The notes beneath the pieces are model-generated. The model did not search any database and was not told the DNA's origin. It saw only the letters and a program-made list of their open reading frames with translations. Shown here in pieces: positions 19,622 through 29,624 of a stretch of DNA of 29,711 bases (its first letter is position 1; the number at the start of each line of letters is the position of its first letter). The translations under genes were made by a program, and so were the position numbers. Source of the DNA: Paulinella micropora (Eukaryota > Cercozoa > Imbricatea > Euglyphida); NCBI GenBank assembly GCA_009731375.1, contig BJOX01000301.1:242154-271864 (forward strand). Reading direction: 5' to 3'.

Positions 19622-19806
19622 GTAAAAGGTGGGGCGAGGCGGGTCGGCGTTGCTGGCCGCGCCGGGCCCACCTGGTCCGCCGGGCCGGCTGCTGTCTCTC
19701 TTATCGCTCTTGGACGTGATGGTCAGCCCGTCGTCGTCCTCGCTCTCTTCCCCACTGCTCGACGAAACACGACGCCTCGACTTCTTCTTCTTCTTCTTAG
19801 AGGAGT
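19622..19806 (-). CDS. partial C-terminal exon of a basic/acidic Ser-rich protein
   Basis: Only the last 61 or so residues are visible, from the gap at 19807 down to a TAA at 19622-19624. It encodes a lysine run with SRRRVSSSSGEESEDDDG, then a Gly/Pro-rich end finishing PPRPTFY. The block is GC-rich within AT-rich surroundings, which favours real coding DNA. Nothing coding is visible beyond the 10-base gap, so the acceptor site or the remaining exons must be in the gap or missing. Charged Ser/Glu/Asp tails like this are common in nuclear proteins. The function is unknown. Confidence 0.4.
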
Positions 19807-19816
19807 NNNNNNNNNN
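19807..19816. other. assembly gap (10 N)
   Basis: A short run of N at the upstream edge of the partial minus-strand exon. Confidence 1.
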
Positions 19817-20907
19817 GGGTGGCACAGTAATATTATTTAATGTAAGCTTGGGTATTTATCCTTCCGATTCCACAGCACTCTGAAAATAACCTAATCTTCC
19901 TCCTCTACAAAGAGAGAAAACCAGTATGGCGAAAAATATAGGAGACTGTCAGAGCCAAGCAACAAAAAGGGAAAAAGAGAGGCATTTCCCAGTGTCACCC
20001 CTAACGATAATATTATGCCTTGAAAAAGTAGTACCGGTTATGAATAGTAATATTATCGTTTTCAACCGGCTCAAAAGTATATAAATAAAAACAGATATAA
20101 CTACATCTTAAGCAGATATAGCTCTTCTATGTGTATTGGGGTATAAGAAAAGGTCGCATATTTACCTATCTGCGCCTACAATTTATCCCTTAGGTTTATA
20201 TCCAAACTCACAGCCACTTGCGAAACAATGCAAATTGTGCGAAGGAACGAGAAGATATTAATAAAATTCGTAAGCCGTTGGTAAGCGTCACAATTTTTGT
20301 AGCAGCTTCGATTTTTTTCAAGTCAGTCTGAGAAAAAAAGTAGTCAGCCAAAAGTGACTTCAACTGTTCAAATCACTGTGCCTCTTTTCAGCTTGTGACT
20401 CACATTTCTGAACGGAAATTGCGGTAGGTAATTGCAGAGTTTCGACTCCCGACCTATCGGTCAATATTAATACTAGTACGTGAATGTCGCTAATATACCA
20501 GAAATAATATAGATACTATTTAAATTTTTGGAACAGAATGATCTGTGGACGCATAGACACTTTATTGAACCGCGAAATACTTAAGTCAGGTTTGAAAGGA
20601 AATAATTATTGTATATTCTCCTAAGCTGTGTGGAATACGCAATGCCATTCAACTTTCGAGCTGGTCGAAAAGAGAGACCAATAAGAATCAGGGTGTTAAA
20701 TTTCACCTCAAGGAAAATGTTGCTACTGAAGTCCTTTTCTGCTCTGGCTCTCTTGAAAACAAATACGTAGTTCAAGGGGAGAGAAAATCGGATCACATGC
20801 GAATTTTGCTCGGGATGTCATACAAGGTGCGTTGTGGAGGTGAGGGACACGGCCCAAGTCAGTGAAGATGCGAAGGATGTGTCTATACTTATGTCGCAAG
20901 CGGGATA
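19817..20907. other. AT-rich intergenic region, no gene seen
   Basis: No frame with coding character. It contains a 13-bp inverted repeat at 20003-20015 and 20048-20060. It ends at the stop codon of the phosphate carrier and so includes that gene's 3' untranslated region. Confidence 0.5.
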
Positions 20908-22758
20908 TTACTTCTTGCCACCGCCCGAGGGGAGACCGAAGGCCACCTTAGTTGTATCGTAGATGAACCACTGCAGACCAGTCAAGGTACCTAGCCAGCC
21001 AACCAACAAAAAATAGAACGAAATGACAAGCAATGACACGTTTCAATTGAGCTGTGATCCATGCAACAAAAGATGCACTCGTTTCCATCTACAAAACGCA
21101 CCAATCATGAAGACACGGGCACCAAAGCCACCCCAAAGCCCAGCGAAGCCACCGATATTAGAATAGAGAGTGCCAGGGGACACGCCGGGGTTCTTGGCCA
21201 TTTGGGAAGCCATGGTATCCGCAGGATGAGACACGGCACCACAGAAGATACCTAAGTATGTATTCTGCAAGTGTGCCACTAAGAAGGCATCTGAATGTGT
21301 TTGCTTTGAAGTACGTAAAAATTTGTTTGTGTTCACAGCATGTTTTTAGGTACCAACCAAGTTGCGTGAGAGTATGTATCAGTGTATGCTTGCCTGCATG
21401 TATGTATATGTGTATCGTTGCACGCCTAGGTACGTTGTACGGACGCATGTACGTACGTTGCATGTATGCAGGTGTCGGTCATGAAGTCTCCACTATGCAT
21501 TTAAATCATCTGACGAATCAAAACCAGGCTGATATATGTCACGGATTTGCTAATTTCCGCATGTCTGTGGGATCCCTCTTAATTTTATGCGTTTGCTTGA
21601 CGTGATCGGTGAACCTGCGCCGTATCCTGCCATGAAGGTGAAGCCCAGCTGCTCTGTCTTGCCATAAGACTCCTTCGTCCTGTTGTATCGGCTCTCGGTG
21701 AAGCCATAGATGCGGCGAATGAAATCCTCGAACGCCACAAACCTAATCCACAATTGTATGCGCTTATCAGCAATCATCCGACGTGCGTGAAAGATATGGA
21801 GTTTGTTTATGCATGTAACCATTTCCTAGATTTCGTTTACGCATGCATATTTCGTATCGTTGGGGCATAGACGTCAAGGAGAGAAGTGTACTTGATGATG
21901 GTGTAGGGAATCTGGCGGGCCCAGAGAGGGGTCAAGATCTTAAACAAGCCACCCGCGCCCTCCTCCGAGATCACTTTAGGAAGTCCATCCATCAGACCTG
22001 AAGCGTAGCCGTTGCTCTTACCCTACGGAGAGAAAGTTCGAAATAATGGATTGCGAAAATGCACTGTCGCCTATGCACTCTCATGTCTGAGCGTATACCT
22101 CAAGCCAGTTCGCGATGTCCACGGTCTGCACCTTGAGCTTGACCGTTTCCCAAGGGCACAGCAGAATGTCAGCAAAGAATTCTGCCGAACCGGAGGCCAT
22201 GGCGTAGTACACCTACACATAAAGCGAGTGATTGTGTAGAAAGGCACAACACGAGGATGTACAAGAGTATCTCTCTCTCTCTCTCTCTCTTTCTAACTCT
22301 CTCTCTCACACACACACAACACACAAAAAGGTGCTTTCACATCCGCACATCACCTTGGGATAGTTCTGCACAAAGTCATCACCAAGAGCCGACTTGTACT
22401 TGTACTTGAAGAAGTCGTTCAGGCCAAATTTGCCCAAACCCTGGAAGGAATAGCCCACCAAAGTCGGTGCCCAGCCGCGCATCAGACCGCGAGGGCCTTT
22501 GTAGCCGGCCAGGATGCCCATGTTGCCAAGCATACCCTTATTGAATTTCTGAGGGTTGTTCTGCTTGTTGCACTTCACCATGTCGATGGGAGTGACAGCC
22601 CAGTGGGTCAGACCACATGAGAAGACACCTAAGAGGTTACAAAAAGGTTCATGACGGCAGAAAAAGACTCTGGAGCACACACCTGCAAGTCCGCAGACCG
22701 CGAAGAACTCAGTGGTTCCCTCCTTGATTCTTCCAGGTTCGACAAGGACAAGGGGCAT
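20908..22758 (-). CDS. SLC25A3: mitochondrial phosphate carrier (SLC25A3/PiC type), seven exons, 318 aa
   Basis: It imports phosphate with protons (or exchanges it for hydroxide) across the inner mitochondrial membrane for ATP synthesis. Exons on the minus strand: 22758-22683, 22628-22354, 22212-22099, 22022-21892, 21742-21615, 21251-21102 and 20990-20908. All introns are GT-AG, phases agree, and the total is 957 bases including TAA. The three carrier repeats are visible by their signatures: TPIDMVK (repeat 1), CPWETVKLK (repeat 2) and SHPADTMAS (repeat 3). Phosphate-carrier hallmarks are THWAVTPIDMVKC, GWAPTLVGYSFQG, SAEFFADI, RQIPYTIIKF and MIGTLTGLQWFIYD. The start is MPLVLVEPG in a good context (CCACCATGC). 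Unlike animal PiC, it has almost no N-terminal presequence, as in yeast and several protists. It ends GGGKK. The gene is intact, with no broken codons. Confidence 0.95.
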
Positions 22759-23460
22759 GGTGGGCTGCGGCTTTGAACATGGAAAGACAGACAAAGAAGA
22801 ATATGTCGCGCGGTGCAAAGCCGTGAAACCAAAATCATGCAAAAACAGTCAAAGACACCCCCATCACCACTCCATTGCCATGTTGCAAACATGCGTATTG
22901 GGTGAGAATAACATTCACGAGATTCACGCGCATTTCCACACTTGAATAGAATGTAAGACGAAAAGCTTGATGAATACAAACAGCTTGCGCCATTCTCGCA
23001 CACGAACGGAATGTGGAATTCTTTCTTGAAATTATTCGGCCGGGACACCCCATTGCACTAAGCGGCATTGGCTTGTTGAATCAACAAGCAGCAGCCAAAA
23101 TCCACGCAATACCGGTTCGTCTCAACGCATCTCTGTTACTGGCTCAGGTGCGCTCTGAGAACAAAACGAAACTTTTGGCGAAATACCAAAGAATTGAAGT
23201 GGGCCGGTGAGGTGGCACCAACGGCCGCTTTGCAGTGCAAAAATTCAGCCTGCAAATTTGGGAGTTATTTGTTAGCTTCGCTTCAGTAAACTGATCCTGA
23301 ACATATGGTGAAGCAAACTGTGGTCAGGGAACGAGAGCAGGAGTACTGCAGGGAACTTTAAAAAAGAAAGATATTCCCTCTTCCAACTACTGACCATAAT
23401 CCTAATTCCCCTTGACAGGCAATATTAGGAAAGTCTTTAGGTACACGCAAAATTTTGCGA
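22759..23460. other. upstream region of the phosphate carrier, no gene seen
   Basis: This should contain the promoter and 5' untranslated region. A CAG lies just before the Kozak-like context on the minus strand, so a 5' UTR intron is possible. Short frames here have no recognisable features. Confidence 0.5.
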
Positions 23461-23461
23461 G

Positions 23462-23690
23462 CTAAATAATAATTTTTTTGTTGCCTTCTTCCATGTTCTT
23501 TTTGGGTGCCAAAATTGAGCTAAAGTGATGCCAAAATTCAGACCCCCAATCCATAGACACTGAAGAGGTAATAAGTTGCATAGCTATATTAGGTGCAACC
23601 CCCCTTCTTATTCCCATAGCAAGTACCATATTGATGCACTGCTTAGCTTTTTTTATCCTATCAGCCTTCATTTTCCGAGGACCAATTTTT
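23462..23690 (-). pseudogene. LINE reverse transcriptase C-terminal fragment (inverted part)
   Basis: The minus strand encodes DRIKKAKQCINMVLAMGIRR, then a segment ending DWGSEFW. This follows the usual non-LTR reverse transcriptase thumb pattern, in which a RIxKARxALN helix is followed by a conserved YGxExW. It is short and without the catalytic core. It lies head to head with the plus-strand fragment that begins at about 23700, which would be the next part of the same protein in the source element. Confidence 0.55.
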
Positions 23691-23699
23691 CACAATAAT

Positions 23700-24261
23700 T
23701 GGGTTGGAAGGGTTATAATGGACCTGAAAAGGATTAAGCCTGATTTATCCACAACTGATATGCTTTTATTTATTAAGAATAGCCCTGAAACCACGATTAA
23801 AATGCTCATCCATAATTATGAGCAACAGGAATGGGTCAAAAATTTATCCATTTCAAACTTATCTTTCTATAAATCAGGAAAGAAAAATTCATCCATGGAA
23901 CTTTATTTAACGAAAGGTAATTATGAGGGTGGGAGAAGATTGATCTCTCGCTAAGAGCAGGTTGCCTTCGTTTTGGCCTTTCTCATAGAGGCTTTGGTAC
24001 TCCTCTGAATATTCCCTGTGGAATCTGCAACAAATGAAAGAACAATCAGAACTACATGTCTTTAATGATTGCGCTTTAACAATGCCTATTCTAAGGTCTT
24101 TACAACTGAAATATTTTGGTTCGTTTTCTCCTGATGGTACTATTTCTAGTAGCCATTTCACATCTTTATTAGGCACTTGGTCCTTAAACTCTTCTTTTCA
24201 TACTGATGTTATGAGGGGTTTTCTGAAGGACTTCAATGTAGCCATTAAAGAGCTTTTATAA
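23700..24261 (+). pseudogene. LINE ORF2 C-terminal fragment with CxxC...H...C motif (frameshifted)
   Basis: A first frame (to 23954) is Lys/Asn-rich. The next part, in another frame at about 23935-24030, encodes LSLRAGCLRFGLSHRGFGT followed by CGIC. A third frame carries EQSELHVFNDCAL (about 24037-24078) and ends at TAA 24259-24261. Together these match the C-terminal pattern of many LINE reverse transcriptases: LRxGxLxxG, then C-x2-C, E, H-x-F and C. At least two register changes make it non-functional. Confidence 0.55.
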
Positions 24262-24476
24262 GCTCTAGAGGTTGTCATAAACTCATAAGTAGGTCGCATG
24301 GTTAGTTGCGGAGGTTTTTCTTTGGAATAGTGGGTGCTTGGATTCGACCTTGATAATGGAGTCTTCCTACTACTACTGCGGAATTAGTATAAGCTCAAAT
24401 TGCTGACTTTGTCTCTTCTTTGTTCTTCTTTGTTCTTCTTTCTCATAGTTCTCATTTTTTCTCTTGTTTTGCCAGA
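24262..24476 (+). mobile_element. probable LINE 3' untranslated region
   Basis: Non-coding sequence between the stop of the LINE fragment and a hexamer tail. It includes repeated TTTGTTCTTC units near 24415-24445. Assigned by position only. Confidence 0.35.
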
Positions 24477-24650
24477 ATATAAATATAAATATAAATATAC
24501 ATATAAATATAATATAAATATATATGTAAATATAAATATAAATATAAATATAAATATATAATATAAATATAAATATAAATGTAAATGTAAATATAAATAT
24601 AAATGTAAATATAAATATAATATAAATATAAATATAAATATTATATTATC
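24477..24650. repeat. (ATAAAT)n satellite, possible LINE tail
   Basis: About 170 bp of ATAAAT/ATAAAC-like hexamers with GTAAAT variants, starting right after the LINE 3' region. Confidence 0.85.
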
Positions 24651-25152
24651 TATACATATACATACATATATATATATGATATATATATATCATATATATA
24701 TGTGTATATATATGATAATGGTTGAAAAGATGTATTGACAGTATTATTTTTTTTTTTTGGTGAATATAATGGTTGAAAAGATGTAGTGACAGTATTAAAA
24801 TATAAAATACTAAATCAATAAACTCAATACTCATACTCAAACTAAATAAATAATTCTAACTCATTAACAAATCCAATGTCCACGCCACTTGCACGCCACG
24901 CCACGCAGCCGATCTGAGCTGGAAAGAGCCGAGTGTGTGTGAGAGAGAGAGGGAGGGAGGGAGAGAAGCCAGAAATCGAAGGGAAGAGCTCATGTAACGC
25001 AGGCAAAGATCCCACTTGCAATCAAACTGAAAACGCTTTTATACATACATATATATAATTTTTTTATTTTTTAAACACAACAAAAACATTTTAATCCTAA
25101 TGACTTTATACTATTATTGTAATTATTATTATTTTTATTAGTATTATTATTA
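24651..25152. other. AT-rich DNA with (TA)n and a 32-bp direct repeat, no gene seen
   Basis: (TA)n at about 24655-24715. Near-identical 32-bp copies lie at 24715-24746 and 24766-24797, separated by a T run. A purine-rich GAGA/GGGA patch is near 24940-24965. Confidence 0.6.
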
Positions 25153-25237
25153 TTCCATTTTTTCTTTTTCTTCTTCTTCTTCTTCTTCTTCTTCTTCTTC
25201 TTCTTCTTCTTCTTCTTCTTCTTCTTCTTCTTCTTCT

Positions 25238-25269
<32 letters not shown>

Positions 25270-25614
25270 CTCTTCTTCTTCTCCTTCTTCTTCTTCTTCC
25301 TCTTCTTCCTCTTCTTCCTCTTCTCTTCTTCTTCCTCCTCCTCCTCCTCTTCCTCCTCCTCCTCCTCCTCCTCTTCTTCTTCTTCTTCTTCTTCTTCTTT
25401 CTTCTTTCTTCTTTCTTCTTTCTTCTTTCTTCTTTCTTCGTTCTTCTTTCTTCGTTCTTCTTTCTTCTTTCTTCTTTCTTCTTTCTTCTTTCTTCTTTCT
25501 TCTTTCTTCTTTCTTCTTTCTTCTTCTTCTTCTTCTTCTTCTTCTTCTTTCTTCTTTCTTCTTCTTTCTTCTTCTTTCTTCTTCTTTCTTCTTCTTCTTC
25601 TTCTTCTTCTTCTT

Positions 25615-25645
<31 letters not shown>

Positions 25646-26055
25646 TTCTCCTTCTTCTTCTCCTTCTTCTTCTCCTTCTTCTTCTTCTTCTTCTTCTTCT
25701 TCTTCTTCTTCTTTCTTCTTCTTCTTTCTTCTTCTTCTTTCTTCTTCTTCTTTCTTCTTCTTCTTTCTTCTTCTTTCTTCTTCTTTCTTCTTCTTCTTTC
25801 TTCTTCTTCTTCTTTCTTCTTCTTCTTCTTCTTCTTCTTCTTCTTTCTTCTTCTTTCTTCTTCTTCTTCTTCTTCTTCTTCTTCTTCTTCTTCTTCTTCT
25901 TCTTCTTCTTCTTCTTCTTCTTCTTCTTCTTCTTCTACTCCTCCTCCTCCTCCTCCTCCTCCTTCTCCTTCTTCTTCTTCTTCTTCTTCTTCTTCTTCTT
26001 CTTCTTCTTCTTCTTCTTCTTCTTCTTCTTCTCTTCTTCTTCTCTTTCTTCTTCT
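25153..26055. repeat. long (TTC)n polypyrimidine tract
   Basis: About 900 bp of almost pure pyrimidine on the plus strand, mostly TTC with blocks of TTTCTTC, TCC and CTC. The long Glu/Lys/Arg frames on the minus strand are artefacts of this tract. Confidence 0.95.
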
Positions 26056-26220
26056 TTTCTTGGCGTTGCATTTTTGTTTATGTGCGTATGCTTTTATTGA
26101 CTCAGTTGCTTCTGGTCCTGTGACAACTGCTGCTGTACTTTGCATCTGTTGTTTTCTTTGTTTTTATCGCTCATTTTATGGCTGTTGTGTTTTATTTTCT
26201 TTCGCTTTGCGTGGCTCAAG

Positions 26221-26643
26221 GTCCCGGTATGCTCCACGAGCAGTTTCTTGGCACTCTCCTGTCTCTGCCCGACTCTGCGCTTTGCAACCAGCTCCCTTAC
26301 CTCTTCACCTGCCTCAGCGCTCACAACATTCTTGAGGGTCCCTTTCCTTTCCAGCGTGCACTTGTAGCCTGTCTAGTCATGCTCGCTTGCGCCTTGTCCC
26401 AAGTTTCCACATACGTCTGCAGCTTTGCATGTCATGCATCGCCCGTATTACCGCCCCAGAGTCCAGGATAATGCTTCCATGCTGTGCTGTTTGCAGGGAG
26501 CGGGGGAGAGGGCGTAGGGGTGACGCGCTGGGTGCAGCGGCTGGTGGCGGGCCTGGAGACCGCCCCGACCGAACCCTCCGACCTACCCGAACACGGTGCA
26601 CACACACACACACACTCCCTCCTCCCTTTCGCCCTTCCTCCCT

Positions 26644-26682
<39 letters not shown>

Positions 26683-26718
26683 ACTCACTCACTCACTCGC
26701 AACACACACATACACACA

Positions 26719-26783
<65 letters not shown>

Positions 26784-27880
26784 CTGCAGCTGATGCATAT
26801 TTTACAGGTCCGTTGAAAAAAATATTTAAAAAAAAATTTAAAAAAATAAAATAAATGAATAAATAAATAAATGAATAAATAAATAAATGAATTAAATAAA
26901 TAATAAATATTTAATATTTAATGTAAATAAATAAATAAATAAGTAAATGAAAAGAAAGAAAAAAGCAGCCAGAGGTGTATATGTCTGCCTGCTTATGTGG
27001 GTGTGTGTCGACACAATGAGATCGTGAGACAGTCAGGGCAGGAGGAAGGAGGAATAGAGAAGGTTGAGGAGTAGGGGATGCAGGAGGGAGTGCTTTGGGA
27101 GGTTGCATCTAAAGCTGGGTGTGTGGTTGCTGTGCGTGTAAAGAGAGGCGGCGGCTGCGAGAGGCGTGTTTGCTACTGCTGCGCGAGACAGTCCAGCACT
27201 TGCCAGGTAGGTCGGCCAGTGGTGAGCTCAAGCACTCTACATACATACATACATACATACATACATACATACATACATACTTGCATACATGCATTCATAC
27301 ATGCATTTTAAATGCATGTATACATACATGCATACGTACATACATACATACATACATACATACATACATACTACATACATACATACGTAAATCGGCCCCG
27401 AGGGTGTGGATATTTGTGGCTGGTCAGACCCGCGCGCGGTGTTGGTGGTGCTTCTGGACAAGGCGGGGCACATCTGGCGAGGGCGTGCGGGCACCCCGCT
27501 GGCCACGCAGGTACATCCCCTGCCTAGCTGCAAGAGCTGCCTATATACATGCATCTCGCGCCTACGTATGCAGGTATGATGTATGATGTATGTATGTATG
27601 TAGGAATGTATATGCATGTTTGCATGCATTTGTTTGCAATATCTTGTATGTACAGGCGCTGGGTGTGTCGACAGCTGTATTGCTGCGTTGCCATGCTTGC
27701 GGCCAGCCAGAGGCGCTGCGGGCGGCCACGGAGCAGAATCACTTGTCGCAGACCTCCCTTGCACTCTTGGCGCAGCTCGCTCACCCTAACACCCAACTTC
27801 CTTGTCTGCTCGCCTGCGCCGGGTCATTGACCGCTTCTCCCGCCTTGCAACACAATGTGAAACCTGCAAACTGCTTCTAG
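26221..27880 (+). CDS. candidate multi-exon gene for a Leu/Ala-rich helical protein
   Basis: No family recognised. Coding-like blocks: about 26221-26402 (MLHEQFLGTLLSLPDSALCN...), 26497-26595 (VTRWVQRLVAGLETAP...), 27144-27206 (RRRLREACLLLLRETVQHLP), 27403-27510 (DPRAVLVVLLDKAGHIWRG) and 27656-27880 (ALGVSTAVLLRCHACGQPEA..., to TAG). Each is GC-richer than its flanks. Splice-like borders include CAG|GTAGGT at 27206 and CAG|GTACAT at 27510 with TACAG before 27656. Phases fit between blocks 2 and 3 and between 4 and 5, but not between 1 and 2 or 3 and 4, so an exon or border is wrong or missing. The start lies upstream, unseen. Leu/Ala-rich helices suggest HEAT or armadillo-like repeats; this is inference. 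Confidence 0.4.
26598..26782. repeat. (AC)n, (CT)n and (ACTC)n microsatellites
   Basis: Alternating CA, CT and ACTC repeats inside a presumed intron of the helical-protein gene. Confidence 0.9.
26820..26945. repeat. A-rich (AAAT)n repeat
   Basis: AAAT and GAATAAAT units following an A-rich run. Non-coding. Confidence 0.85.
27237..27387. repeat. (CATA)n microsatellite with central palindrome
   Basis: Two CATA blocks on either side of a palindromic centre, CATGCATTTTAAATGCATG (about 27301-27319). It lies in a presumed intron. Confidence 0.9.
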
Positions 27881-27989
27881 ACATAATATCACAGACAGCT
27901 GCAGCTAAGAGCAGCAAGATTAGGAAACTAACAATACCACAAAAGAAAGCTCGATGATGCGTTGTGACACAAAAGTCACAATAATTATT

Positions 27990-28038
<49 letters not shown>
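27990..28038. repeat. poly-C run of about 47 bases
   Basis: An almost pure C run ending CAA directly at the gap. Such a long run is unusual and may mark a sequencing failure point. Confidence 0.9.
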
Positions 28039-28617
28039 NNNNNNNNNNNNNNNNNNNNNNNNNNNNNNNNNNNNNNNNNNNNNNNNNNNNNNNNNNNNNN
28101 NNNNNNNNNNNNNNNNNNNNNNNNNNNNNNNNNNNNNNNNNNNNNNNNNNNNNNNNNNNNNNNNNNNNNNNNNNNNNNNNNNNNNNNNNNNNNNNNNNNN
28201 NNNNNNNNNNNNNNNNNNNNNNNNNNNNNNNNNNNNNNNNNNNNNNNNNNNNNNNNNNNNNNNNNNNNNNNNNNNNNNNNNNNNNNNNNNNNNNNNNNNN
28301 NNNNNNNNNNNNNNNNNNNNNNNNNNNNNNNNNNNNNNNNNNNNNNNNNNNNNNNNNNNNNNNNNNNNNNNNNNNNNNNNNNNNNNNNNNNNNNNNNNNN
28401 NNNNNNNNNNNNNNNNNNNNNNNNNNNNNNNNNNNNNNNNNNNNNNNNNNNNNNNNNNNNNNNNNNNNNNNNNNNNNNNNNNNNNNNNNNNNNNNNNNNN
28501 NNNNNNNNNNNNNNNNNNNNNNNNNNNNNNNNNNNNNNNNNNNNNNNNNNNNNNNNNNNNNNNNNNNNNNNNNNNNNNNNNNNNNNNNNNNNNNNNNNNN
28601 NNNNNNNNNNNNNNNNN
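28039..28617. other. assembly gap (579 N)
   Basis: Unknown sequence between a poly-C run and a (CT)n run. Frames across it are not meaningful. Confidence 1.

Positions 28618-28668
<51 letters not shown>
28618..28668. repeat. (CT)n microsatellite
   Basis: CT repeats directly after the gap. Confidence 0.9.
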
Positions 28669-28670
<2 letters not shown>

Positions 28671-28856
28671 GGATATGTCTATGGGCATACATGTCACTTC
28701 TCTCTAAGTGGGTCAAGGCCATCCTCACACTGTTCTTCGCTCTCACCACACACACCCTTCCTGTCCGGCCAGTTTTGCACCTCCACGCTGTGTGTTAGGT
28801 TCGGCCTTTCTCTGACCCGGGCCTTCCCGTCCTCGTATCGCCCCTTGGTCGGGCAG

Positions 28857-29054
28857 ACGGTGCCTGTGCTACTCTCCTTGTTGCAAGTGCCTCACCAGGA
28901 GCTCCAAGAATGTGGCGCCGGTCTGTCGCACTGCCTCGTGCTGCTCTCAGTTGCCCCGACCTTGTGCTGCGCTTTGCCAGCTTGCTTGAATCATTTTCCT
29001 TCGCTTTGCAAATCGTTTGTCGGCTTACGAAGCAGCTCATGCTTTGGTCTTTAA
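28857..29054 (+). CDS. possible further exon of the helical-protein gene
   Basis: An acceptor-like GGGCAG at 28851-28856 is followed by an open block starting TVPVLLSLLQVPHQELQECG, which continues Leu/Cys/Ala-rich to a stop at 29052-29054. Composition and phase (0) resemble the exon at 27656-27880, whose last AAT|GTGAAA could serve as a donor. The 579-base gap between them prevents proof. It may also be an unrelated gene. Confidence 0.25.
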   Translation, partial: TVPVLLSLLQVPHQELQECGAGLSHCLVLLSVAPTLCCALPACLNHFPSLCKSFVGLRSSSCFGL

Positions 29055-29550
29055 TCGTCGGAGGTCGTCGGCAGTCGTCGTATCCCCTCGCGCTCGCGTC
29101 ATGCCTCGTGCTGGTGTGGGTGGACAGAGTGGCTGGCACTGGTCTGGCGGCTACAGGCTCAGGTGCGCAGGAAGCCCGTCCTTGCCGCCCACTCGCCCGG
29201 CCCGTCCCACACCTCCCAGGTCCGCCCGCGCCCCTATGCTAGCACCTTCTACCAGCCGCCGAACCTGCCTGGCCTCTGCCAACTCTGTCGGCCTAACCGG
29301 CACGCTGCCGCTAGTGTGCGCGGGCGTACCAGACCTGCACCTGCGCTTGCACGTGCCAGTTGTATGCTGTGGCCACTGTGCGCAACTGCGCTGGCGTGTG
29401 CCAGCAAACGGTCGCGCATGTCGGTACCAGGCCTGTGAGGCAGGCGGTTCGGGCCTGTTGAGGAACATGCATCGCCCTCACCTCCCAACACAGCGCTGTG
29501 GCGCAAATTCGCGCACCGCAAACCATCCTTTCAGTCGTTGGCGCAGCCCC
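29055..29550. other. GC-rich region, no confident gene
   Basis: Several overlapping frames are open because the DNA is GC-rich. None has recognisable motifs. A donor-like CAG|GTGCGC lies near 29161, so further exons of the upstream candidate are possible. Confidence 0.4.

Positions 29551-29624
<74 letters not shown>
29551..29624. repeat. (TTA)n microsatellite before a SINE head
   Basis: About 24 TTA units running directly into GGACACC of the next SINE. This repeats the arrangement seen at 14235-14287 and 14557-14820. Confidence 0.95.

Noticed and set aside
20048-20060. TAATATTAC-like rolling-circle origin
   Set aside because: The sequence is TAATATTAT and lies in an arm of an inverted repeat rather than a loop. 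No replication protein gene is nearby.
24715-24797. 32-bp direct repeats as target duplications of an insertion
   Set aside because: Only 19 bases, mainly T, lie between them. A simple local duplication explains them better.
25150-26145. 331-codon minus-strand frame of Glu, Lys and Arg
   Set aside because: It is the translation of the (TTC)n tract and has no complex sequence.
27786-29054. Frames of more than 250 codons across 28039-28617
   Set aside because: They depend on 579 N. Only the part after 28857 was kept, as a weak exon candidate.
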